From contig CANJUQ010000003.1 of the NCBI GenBank assembly GCA_947478175.1, positions 79,131 through 143,130 of the forward strand: 64,000 bases of DNA, written 5' to 3'. Under the pieces are notes generated by a model. That model did no database searches and had not been told where the DNA came from. It saw only the letters and a program-made list of their open reading frames with translations. Position 1 is the first letter of the stretch, and the number at the start of each line of letters is the position of its first letter. The position numbers and the translations under genes are program-made. Origin of the DNA: Thiotrichales bacterium (GTDB lineage Bacteria > Pseudomonadota > Gammaproteobacteria > Francisellales > CACEW01). Shown here one piece after another: positions 43,818 to 51,281 of this stretch.

Positions 43818-45191
43818 ATGAAAAAATTCTTAATTATTGTTTTTATTTTTCTGGGGGTTTTATTAATTTCTCATGCGAGCTATTTAGTCTTGAAGCCGTT
43901 ACTAACTCCGTCTTTTAGTTTTAATCCCAGCCAAAAAATAATTCTAAACGGCGTCATAGATTCTCTGCCCATGCCCAAGCAACCCCATAGACTTCAATTT
44001 GATTTCAAAACTAAACAATTTGGAATTTTAAACTGCAGTTGGTATGGGCTTTATCCCAGACGAGCAACGCCAGGAACACACTGGGAAGTTCAGGCCAAAA
44101 TTCAGCCTTGGAGGGCTGTAAGAGTGACCACGGATTTTGATTATCGAAAATATTTATTAGTCCATGGGTATTCTGGGAGTTGTTCCATAGAAAACAGTTG
44201 GCATACCAGGTATTTAGGATTTGATTTTTGGAATGACCCATTGGATTCAGTCCGTTCGGATTTGCGAGATTTATTAATCCCAGAAATTGAAAATTTAAGT
44301 TATCAAAAAGTCATGCTGGCTTTAATTCTGGGCGATCGTAGTCAAATCACTCAAGACGATTGGAGTATTTTGAGAAACACAGGAACGAATCATCTGGTCG
44401 CTATAGCGGGATTACATATTGGTTTGATGAGCTTGGTAGGGCTTTGGATCTGTTGGAATTTGTTAATCATCTCTAAAAGATTATGTGAAGTATCTATTGT
44501 TCCCAATATTTCACTGGGGGTTTCTTGGCTAGTGGCTTTGATTTATAGCGCTTTGGCAGGCTTTTTAATTCCAACACAAAGAGCCTTAGTCATGATTTCT
44601 GTTTTTATTTTTTCTAGATTATTCGGGTATAAATTTAACCCTTATTTTTCTCTTGGTTTAGCAGCTGTTTTGATTATTTTTCTTAATCCATTTTCTGTTT
44701 TTGATGCCGGGACTTGGTTGTCTTTTATTGCTGTATTTTTTTTGATTTATGGCTATCAGCAATACAGACCTGAGAATGTTTTTTTAAAATTATTTTATCC
44801 CCAATGGGTTATTTCTATTGGGCTTTTGCCTATTTCTGTTTATTGGTTTTCGCAGTTTTCTTTGGTGAGTTGTCTGATTAATTTTCTAGTGATTCCTTAT
44901 GTGTTTTTTCTAGTCTTACCATTGTTATTTTTTTCTTTGCCGTTTTTATTTTTGCCTAATTTTTTTCAGGGCTTAATTCAAGAAATATTTAAACTTGATA
45001 ATTTTTTAATTAAATTTTTATGGGATTTTTTATCTTGGGGATCAGGTTTGGCTTATTCGCATATAGATTTAAAATCACCCTCTGTTTTTTCGGTGATGAT
45101 CAGCAGCCTGGGTGCTATGATTCTGCTCACGCCAAGCTGGCGATGGTGGCGGTTGTTGGGTGTGGTTTTGATGCTGGTGATTTTTATTTAA
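43818..45191 (+). CDS. comEC: ComEC/Rec2 family protein lacking the C-terminal domain
   Basis: DNA-uptake channel of the inner membrane. It has 457 residues instead of the usual 700-800. The N-terminal soluble domain (DUF4131-like) is followed by the ComEC core with 'ALILGDRSQITQDDW' and 'TNHLVAIAGLHIGLMSL' near 190-210 and about eight membrane segments. It ends 'LLTPSWRWWRLLGVVLMLVIFI', exactly where the metallo-beta-lactamase-like nuclease domain normally begins. A toxin-antitoxin pair with its own promoter follows within 20-70 bases. Either the gene was cut by that insertion or the lineage has a short ComEC. Confidence 0.85.
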   Translation: MKKFLIIVFIFLGVLLISHASYLVLKPLLTPSFSFNPSQKIILNGVIDSLPMPKQPHRLQFDFKTKQFGILNCSWYGLYPRRATPGTHWEVQAKIQPWRAVRVTTDFDYRKYLLVHGYSGSCSIENSWHTRYLGFDFWNDPLDSVRSDLRDLLIPEIENLSYQKVMLALILGDRSQITQDDWSILRNTGTNHLVAIAGLHIGLMSLVGLWICWNLLIISKRLCEVSIVPNISLGVSWLVALIYSALAGFLIPTQRALVMISVFIFSRLFGYKFNPYFSLGLAAVLIIFLNPFSVFDAGTWLSFIAVFFLIYGYQQYRPENVFLKLFYPQWVISIGLLPISVYWFSQFSLVSCLINFLVIPYVFFLVLPLLFFSLPFLFLPNFFQGLIQEIFKLDNFLIKFLWDFLSWGSGLAYSHIDLKSPSVFSVMISSLGAMILLTPSWRWWRLLGVVLMLVIFI

Positions 45192-45208
45192 TGTTTAAAA
45201 ATTAATGC

Positions 45209-45258
45209 TTGATAAGAAACATTCTGTGTATCTATAATGATCTTTTAAGCCATTATAG
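45209..45258 (+). promoter_or_regulatory. abiE promoter and inverted-repeat operator
   Basis: -35 TTGATA (45209-45214) and -10 TATAAT (45233-45238) are separated by 18 bases. CTATAATG (45232-45239) and CATTATAG (45251-45258) form a perfect eight-base inverted repeat that includes the -10. AbiEi antitoxins repress their own promoters by binding inverted repeats, so this is the expected operator. Confidence 0.7.
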
Positions 45259-45262
45259 AAAC

Positions 45263-46084
45263 ATGATGCATTTTGAAGATTATATTAAACAAGTTCGTTC
45301 TTTAGGGTCTTATTTTTTTACGGCAGAGCAAGCTATTTCTGATTTAAAAATATCGAAAGAATCTTTAAATTCAAGGGTTTATAAGATTAAAAAGAAGCAA
45401 GAAATTATTAGTCCCGCTAGAAATCTTTATGTCATTGTCCCTCCAGAGCATCGGATTATGGGGTCTTTACCGGCTGAAGATCTTATTCCCATTGTGATGA
45501 AATATCTGAAGGTGAATTACTATGTTTGTCTGCTTTCAGCGGCCCATTACCACGGGGCCTCTCATCAGAAAGCTCAGGTCTTCCAAGTAATGGTTTCAAA
45601 GCGACTCAAAAATATCGAACATGGGAAAATTCGTATTGAATTTATTTATAAAAAGAACTGGGAGCTACAAGACCTATTTATTAACCACATACAAAAACGT
45701 GTTGTTAAAACGGGGTATTTAAATATTTCATCTCCAGAACTAACCGCAATGGACTTGCTCTCTTATAAGAAATCATCGGGTGGCTTAAATGCCATTGCGA
45801 CCGTTTTAAGTGAGTTAATAGAGGCTTTTGATGAGACCAGATTACTTCAACTTTTAGAAAAATCAGGGACGAATGCTTGGTGGCAAAGACTGGGATGTAT
45901 TTTAGAAAACATCGAAGTTATGGATCCTGAAAAATTGGAAGAGATACTTTCTGTCTTGCGACAATATGCAAAAAAAAATCAGTCTTCTTGGGTTTCATTA
46001 GCGCCTGAGTTATCTGTCAAAGGAATGCCGAGAAATAATCTCTGGCGGGTGATTGAAAATACAGAAATTGAGGGGGATTTGTGA
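45263..46084 (+). CDS. abiEi: Type IV toxin-antitoxin system antitoxin, AbiEi family
   Basis: About 273 residues from the ATG pair at 45263/45266; an earlier in-frame ATG at 45209 would fall upstream of the predicted -10 and is unlikely. The N-terminus 'FFTAEQAISDLKISKESLNSRVYKIKKK' is a winged helix-turn-helix, followed by the AbiEi C-terminal domain with 'ISPARNLYVIVPPEHR', 'YYVCLLSAAHYHGASHQ' and 'ISSPELTAMDLLSY'. AbiEi blocks toxin action and represses the operon. It overlaps the toxin gene by four bases (GTGA). The pair confers phage-abortive infection or plasmid stability in known cases. Confidence 0.9.
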   Translation: MMHFEDYIKQVRSLGSYFFTAEQAISDLKISKESLNSRVYKIKKKQEIISPARNLYVIVPPEHRIMGSLPAEDLIPIVMKYLKVNYYVCLLSAAHYHGASHQKAQVFQVMVSKRLKNIEHGKIRIEFIYKKNWELQDLFINHIQKRVVKTGYLNISSPELTAMDLLSYKKSSGGLNAIATVLSELIEAFDETRLLQLLEKSGTNAWWQRLGCILENIEVMDPEKLEEILSVLRQYAKKNQSSWVSLAPELSVKGMPRNNLWRVIENTEIEGDL

Positions 46085-46908
46085 TACCAGAAATCTATGT
46101 TGAGCAATGGAGAAAAAAAGCCCCTTGGTCTTCCATGGCCATGATTGAACAGGATCTTGTGTTAAGCAGAGCGTTAGTAAATTTGTATCAACAGACAAAA
46201 ATTTCAAATTCATTAGCCTTTAGGGGTGGAACAGCACTGAATAAATTATTTCTTACTCCAGCTGCGCGTTACAGTGAGGATATTGATTTTGTTCAATTAC
46301 GAAGTGAACCTATTGGCGAAATTATCGATGCCATCCGATCTGCTTTGGATCCTTGGTTGGGTGAACCAAAGAGAAAGCTAACGGAGCGAAGTGCCAAATT
46401 AATCTATCGATATGAATCTTTAGATGGTCTTCTAGCAAAACTCAAAATTGAAATTAATACGACAGAGCATTTTCAGGTAGAGCCCCTTCAGGTCATTCCT
46501 TTTGAAGTCAGTTCAGAATGGTTTACGGGTTCAGCTTTAATTAATACTTATCAGCTCAATGAACTGATGGGGACCAAACTTCGTGCTTTGTATCAACGAC
46601 GAAAAGGTCGAGATTTATTTGATTTATGGCTAATGCTGGAAAGAAAATTGATCGATCCAGAAAAAGTGGTTTCTATTTTTAATCACTATGGCCAGCATAA
46701 TGGCGAATCTATAACACGTGCCATGTTTGAAGAAAGTTTACATTTCAAAAAACAAAATACAGATTTTCAATTCGATATTATTCCCTTACTAAGTGAGCCT
46801 GACTCTTGGAGTTTTTCAAAAGCCATTGAAACGATTGAAACGCATTTAATTCCAAAATTAGAGGGAGGGCCTTGGTTGGGTCTTGTTAAAAAAGATCATG
46901 GGAAATAA
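46081..46908 (+). CDS. abiEii: Type IV toxin-antitoxin system toxin, AbiEii nucleotidyltransferase
   Basis: 275-residue member of the DUF1814/AbiEii nucleotidyltransferase-like toxins, with a GTG start overlapping the antitoxin stop. The nucleotidyltransferase motif is 'LAFRGGTALNKLF' (Gly49-Gly50) followed by 'ARYSEDIDFV' with Asp67 and Asp69. Downstream 'MGTKLRALYQRRKGRDLFDLWLML' is the second conserved motif with catalytic lysine and aspartate region. All key positions look intact, so the toxin is probably active. Related toxins transfer nucleotides to tRNA acceptor ends; the target here is unknown. Confidence 0.92.
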   Translation: MIPEIYVEQWRKKAPWSSMAMIEQDLVLSRALVNLYQQTKISNSLAFRGGTALNKLFLTPAARYSEDIDFVQLRSEPIGEIIDAIRSALDPWLGEPKRKLTERSAKLIYRYESLDGLLAKLKIEINTTEHFQVEPLQVIPFEVSSEWFTGSALINTYQLNELMGTKLRALYQRRKGRDLFDLWLMLERKLIDPEKVVSIFNHYGQHNGESITRAMFEESLHFKKQNTDFQFDIIPLLSEPDSWSFSKAIETIETHLIPKLEGGPWLGLVKKDHGK

Positions 46909-46921
46909 AGGAGCTGAATCA

Positions 46922-47560
46922 ATGTTTTTTGATAAAAATTTTCGTGGTTTTATTCCAGAATTGCCCTCGATTGAAATCGCCATTGATATTCCCAGAGAGT
47001 CTATTCCAGACAACGGCATAACTTTTATCATGTGTCATCCCAATCCAATGGAAGGCGGGACAATGGATAATAAAGTTGTAACGACAGTGATTAAATCCAT
47101 GAATAAATTAGGTCTGGTGAGTGTTAGGTTTAATTTTCGTCCTGATGGCCAAGAGGCTTTAGATTATTTAAAAGCAGTGATTCATTGGGTGAAAAAATAT
47201 AGACCCGGCCCGATTTGGCTCGGTGGATTTTCTTTTGGAAGCTATGTCGCATATGCCTGCGCGAATGATTCTGGTTTTAATATTGCTCAGTTATTGACCA
47301 TCGCACCTGCTGTCAATCGCTGGGATTATATGGCTCTCCCCGCACCCAAGATGCCTTGGGTTTGTGTCATTGGAGATCAAGATGAAGTGGTGCCTTGTGC
47401 TGACGTTTTTAATTTTATTCAGCAGGTTCCCTGTTCTGTGAATTTAATTAAATTTTATCAAACCGGACATTTTTTCCATCAAAAATTAGTTTTGTTGGAT
47501 AATGCCCTAAAAAATTATTATGCCCCAATCGTAGGGGCAGACCCGTGTGTCTGCCCATGA
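46922..47560 (+). CDS. Alpha/beta hydrolase with a REP-derived C-terminus
   Basis: 213 residues from the ATG at 46922, which has AAGGAG nine bases upstream; a longer frame from 46883 overlaps the toxin gene. The oxyanion region is 'FIMCHPNPMEGGTMDNKVV', the nucleophile elbow is 'GGFSFGSYVA' (Ser in G-x-S-x-G), then Asp in 'VIGDQDEVVP' and His in 'YQTGHFFH', the complete triad. This is the dienelactone hydrolase/YfhR-like small-hydrolase group. The last codons, reading VGADPCVCP then TGA, are supplied by a GTAG-type palindromic repeat, so the native end has been replaced. The substrate is unknown. Confidence 0.85.
   Translation: MFFDKNFRGFIPELPSIEIAIDIPRESIPDNGITFIMCHPNPMEGGTMDNKVVTTVIKSMNKLGLVSVRFNFRPDGQEALDYLKAVIHWVKKYRPGPIWLGGFSFGSYVAYACANDSGFNIAQLLTIAPAVNRWDYMALPAPKMPWVCVIGDQDEVVPCADVFNFIQQVPCSVNLIKFYQTGHFFHQKLVLLDNALKNYYAPIVGADPCVCP
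47531..47556 (+). repeat. GTAG-type REP palindrome inside a coding 3' end
   Basis: GTAG head at 47531, then GGGCAGAC-ccgtgt-GTCTGCCC (47535-47556), followed by CATGATCGGT. It encodes the last residues of the alpha/beta hydrolase, and the stop TGA lies just after it. Confidence 0.8.
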
Positions 47561-47597
47561 TCGGTATCCGGCACTAAACAATAGAGCGAATCATTTT

Positions 47598-48677
47598 ATG
47601 ACAGAATTTCAAGAACAAACCCCGCTCCATCGTTATTTAGATCACCTAAAAAAATCTGAAATTCTCGAAGACAAAAGCCAATACCAAGCTGTCTTAGAAT
47701 TAAACCGGGTGTATCTAGAATTATTAGCTTTAAGAAACCGCAAGAAACATAATTTTTTCCAGATCTATAAACCCAAACCTGTCAAAGGACTTTATCTCTA
47801 TGGAGGCGTGGGGCGGGGTAAGACTTTTTTGATGGATTTATTTTTTGAGTCTTTGCCGTTTACAGAAAAATTACGGCTGCATTTTTATCGTTTTATGCAG
47901 CGCATTCATCAGGAATTAAAAAACTTGGCTCACGAAGCCAATCCATTAAAACTTTTGGCTAAGTCTTTATCTAAAGAAGCTCTGGTAATTTGTTTTGACG
48001 AATTCATTGTCGAAGATATTGCAGATGCGATGATTTTAGGTGGGCTGTTTGAAGCTTTGTTTTACGAGGGGGTGACTCTCGTTGCGACCTCGAATGTCCC
48101 GCCGAGTGATTTATATAAAGAAGGCCTGCAAAGAGATCGATTTATGCCGGCTATAAAAACCATAAATAAAAATGTAAAAATTATTTGTGTGGATTCCGGT
48201 AAAGATTATCGAGGTCAAGAAAAAAATAATTCTCTGCCGGTCCGCTATTTCACACCATTAGACGGTGAGAAAGCTTGGATGCAGGGGCAATTTGAAATGC
48301 TGACCCTGGGAGAAACATTAGAGTCTTCAGATTTTATTTTATGTGATCGTCCTGTTCAGGCGGTGGCTCGAACGAATAAAACAATCTGGTTTGAATTTGA
48401 TTTTCTCTGTGGGGAGGGCCGTGGCGTCGCTGATTACATTGCTTTGTCTGAAAAATATAAAACAATTTTATTAAGCAATGTCGTCAAAATGTATGATGGC
48501 TTGGACGACTATGCGAGGCGATTTATAGCTTTAATCGATGAGCTTTATGATCGAAAAATAATTTTGATTATTTCTGCGCAAGTCCCGATTCATGAGCTTT
48601 ACAGAGGATCTCGTCTTGAATTTTCTTTTGAGAGAACTAAAAGTCGATTGATTGAAATGCAAAAAATGCTTACTTAA
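47598..48677 (+). CDS. zapE: Cell division protein ZapE (AFG1-like ATPase)
   Basis: AAA-type ATPase of about 359 residues that associates with the FtsZ ring. 'TPLHRYLDHLKK' opens the protein, Walker A is 'YLYGGVGRGKTFLMDLFF' near 80, Walker B is 'VICFDEFIVEDIADAMILG' near 140, and 'ATSNVPPSDLYKEGLQRDRF' is a sensor motif of the family. The C-terminal end 'RLEFSFERTKSRLIEMQ' is typical. The ATG at 47598 is used; an in-frame ATG-type start further upstream lies within a palindromic repeat and gives unrelated residues. Confidence 0.95.
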   Translation: MTEFQEQTPLHRYLDHLKKSEILEDKSQYQAVLELNRVYLELLALRNRKKHNFFQIYKPKPVKGLYLYGGVGRGKTFLMDLFFESLPFTEKLRLHFYRFMQRIHQELKNLAHEANPLKLLAKSLSKEALVICFDEFIVEDIADAMILGGLFEALFYEGVTLVATSNVPPSDLYKEGLQRDRFMPAIKTINKNVKIICVDSGKDYRGQEKNNSLPVRYFTPLDGEKAWMQGQFEMLTLGETLESSDFILCDRPVQAVARTNKTIWFEFDFLCGEGRGVADYIALSEKYKTILLSNVVKMYDGLDDYARRFIALIDELYDRKIILIISAQVPIHELYRGSRLEFSFERTKSRLIEMQKMLT

Positions 48678-48850
48678 AATATTTTTCTTTTGAGTTTTAA
48701 TTTGAGTTTTAAAATGTCTTAACAGATCAAAAAATTTTATGCTGAACTATTAAAAAAACCGTGTACTTCACCATTTTTATTTGTTTATAGTGACGAGCAA
48801 TTTCAATAAATATTGGAATATTTAAATATTTATAAGAAGGGGTGTGGGGT

Positions 48851-51250
48851 ATGTCAGGAGCAGGATCAGGAACGGGGTTGTTTGATCGGGGTCGAGTTGA
48901 AGAAGCAGGAAGTAGAGAAAGAACCCCCAGTGGGGTGTTGTCGTTCACGGGACACCAAGCGGAGTTAACCGGTACCCTTACCCAAAAAATCCTTAAGGAA
49001 ATTGGACTAGTTTATTCAACCCAAGATTCAACATATCTGATCCAAAGATCGTTAGTGATTAGAGGTATTGTTAAAGCGGCTTATGCCAAGATACTTGACA
49101 AGGATCTGCTTCCCATCGCTAGCGCTTATTATCTTATCACTGCACACTTTGTTCCTCTCCTTGCTCGAGTGGCAGGCTCCGGCTTAGCAAAAGCTTTTAT
49201 AGGCTCTCGATTACATAATAATTTTAAAGCAAAAAGTCCCGCAGCATTAGGTGTCGTTGATCCATTAAGAGATCCACTTGAAAAATTAGCTAAAGCTTTT
49301 TCCAGACCTAAAAGTAAAAAAGATGTTTTTTATTTTGAATTTTGGTCTCGCCTTTTTTCCCTCATGCATACAGCGGGTATTTCTGATGATGCACTTAGGC
49401 TCTGGACATGTGGGGTTCTAGAGATCATGCAAGGGAATTTTGAAATTGTTGGAAAAGAACTCAATGAAGTTTATAGAACTGATTGGGCTTATGGCGCTGC
49501 TTATCCACATACTTTAATTGAACAGGCAGGAAGTGCTGAGCCTGGGTTTTTGGTTGATGATAAGATTTATACAAATGCCATTGCTAGCTTACAAAATATT
49601 TTGGGTTTATTAGAACCTAGAGCGATTGCTCTAGATGAAGGTGTTGAGGGTCTCCCGGGAGCAGTAGCGGCATCAGGAGCTGGTGGTGGTGAACCTGTTA
49701 CTTTAGTGGAAATTAATCGTCGTCAAACTGCGGAAATTGCAGAGCTTCAAGCGCAGGTTTTAAATTTTGAAAGAAAACGTGCCAATCAAATTGTTATTAT
49801 GACAACTCAAGCAGGCTTCATTCACCGCACGATGAATGGTGGGTGGACCCCTGTGCTTAAAGAAATTGATCTTCGGAAAGCGCAGGTGACTTCTCTAATA
49901 GATATTTGGTTAACGATTTTATCGGCAGTGGATCAAAATGTTTCTGCTTCTTTGAGTGGTCGTGATGCGTCGGAATTAGAACCACAAATGTACGGTGTAT
50001 TTTTTCCTAGGGGTTCCCTTTTGAGTCCTGATGCATGGTATTCGGAATCTCAACTGGAAGGGATTGGAACGGGAAATTCTGGTGCGGCATCCATTGCCAG
50101 TGCCAGAGAATCAAAAACTGTTTTTCAGTTATTTTATGAGAAAGTACAAGATTGGCTTTTTTCAGAAGAGAGCAGTGTTTTGAGTAATTATCCAGTTCAA
50201 ATGTTTCATGGGACGCTTTCTCATATTGCAGAAAAAGGCTCGTTGCTAAGCAATGTTTGCTCTGAAGTAGTGAAGAAAAAAATACGCTATGCGGACTGGA
50301 CAATGAAGCACCATAATGCCGCTAAAAAAGTTGCTTTGGCCATTTTATTAAAAGCGATGGTTCACTCTGTAGCTGATTTAAAAAGGGATGTAGAGGAATT
50401 TAAAGTCAGTTGGATTGATAAAGAGGGTGCTGCTCAATTTTCAACATTGTTCCCTCGAGCGTTTAGTCGTTGTGTTCATCTTTATCAAAACATAATGGGT
50501 TCGTTTGATTCTAAAAACGATCCAAGCGGGCAGTGTGTTGACTCGAAAAAATTATCAAAAATATCTCGCGATGTTTTAAGCAATACAGCGAGGCCATTCC
50601 TTGGTGGAAGTGCTTCTCTACAGAATGTGCTCAGCGGTAGTTTATTAAATGAACTTTCAGAAAGGCTAGCGGTAGCGGCCACGCGCGGAGATGGGAGGGG
50701 GATTTTATACGAAGCTCAAATTTTAGATCGTTTGGCAAAAACCTTTACTAAAGCTTCTCAGCTACTTGCTCAAGGTTATGAATCCTTGCAAGATCACCCA
50801 GGTGCTTACGAAGAGGGTTGTCGTATTTTTTCTGGAGATGATATGTCTCGTTATGCTGCTGCCATTTATGAAAATCTAACAGATGCAAGAAGTGGTAGCG
50901 GGTCTGGCAGAAGTGGTGCTGATGGAGCTTCTTCAGGGGGGATCTCTTCACCGCCACGGTTTACCGAAACCAGCCCTTTAACGATTGGAACAGGGTCTGA
51001 TTCTACAGGACTACCAAGGGCAGCGATGGCGTTTAGATCTGGAGCAACAGGCTCGACTGTGTCGGCTTTTGATCCCAGAACTGGTGATCCAGGTCGGGCA
51101 GTATTAGGTGGTCGTAGATCGTCTGGTGTGTCGACTCCGCTAAGGGAAGCTGCGGCATCGGGTGGTACACAAATAACTTTTACTGATATCCAATCAATCC
51201 AGGATCAATTCGCGGCTCTAGCTGAGATGAGCGGTACTGTGAAGAGCTAG
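48851..51250 (+). CDS. Large unknown protein A, Gly/Ser-rich ends, paralogous to the 54.8-kb gene
   Basis: 799 residues from the ATG at 48851 (AGGGG ten bases upstream; a GTG at 48842 is in frame but too close to the binding site). I do not recognise it. The N-terminus is Gly/Ser-rich (MSGAGSGTGLFDRG). Residues about 50-220 are helical and contain the block 'KKDVFYFEFWSRLFSLMHTA' then 'LRLWTCGVLEIMQGNFEIV', which recurs in the protein at 54.8 kb. A short coiled coil ('RRQTAEIAELQAQVLNFERK') lies near 290, then a further helical region. The last 120 residues are Ser/Gly/Thr-rich and probably disordered. No signal peptide or membrane segment is seen. Such proteins in host-associated bacteria are often secreted effectors, but no secretion signal can be shown here. 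Confidence 0.72.
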   Translation: MSGAGSGTGLFDRGRVEEAGSRERTPSGVLSFTGHQAELTGTLTQKILKEIGLVYSTQDSTYLIQRSLVIRGIVKAAYAKILDKDLLPIASAYYLITAHFVPLLARVAGSGLAKAFIGSRLHNNFKAKSPAALGVVDPLRDPLEKLAKAFSRPKSKKDVFYFEFWSRLFSLMHTAGISDDALRLWTCGVLEIMQGNFEIVGKELNEVYRTDWAYGAAYPHTLIEQAGSAEPGFLVDDKIYTNAIASLQNILGLLEPRAIALDEGVEGLPGAVAASGAGGGEPVTLVEINRRQTAEIAELQAQVLNFERKRANQIVIMTTQAGFIHRTMNGGWTPVLKEIDLRKAQVTSLIDIWLTILSAVDQNVSASLSGRDASELEPQMYGVFFPRGSLLSPDAWYSESQLEGIGTGNSGAASIASARESKTVFQLFYEKVQDWLFSEESSVLSNYPVQMFHGTLSHIAEKGSLLSNVCSEVVKKKIRYADWTMKHHNAAKKVALAILLKAMVHSVADLKRDVEEFKVSWIDKEGAAQFSTLFPRAFSRCVHLYQNIMGSFDSKNDPSGQCVDSKKLSKISRDVLSNTARPFLGGSASLQNVLSGSLLNELSERLAVAATRGDGRGILYEAQILDRLAKTFTKASQLLAQGYESLQDHPGAYEEGCRIFSGDDMSRYAAAIYENLTDARSGSGSGRSGADGASSGGISSPPRFTETSPLTIGTGSDSTGLPRAAMAFRSGATGSTVSAFDPRTGDPGRAVLGGRRSSGVSTPLREAAASGGTQITFTDIQSIQDQFAALAEMSGTVKS

Positions 51251-51281
51251 GTTTAAAATAAATAATAGGAGTGAAATAGAA

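Noticed and set aside
45020..45205. Short plus-strand frame at the comEC end as the missing nuclease domain
   Set aside because: It is an alternative frame of the same bases with no LDVGQG-type motif, so it does not restore the domain.
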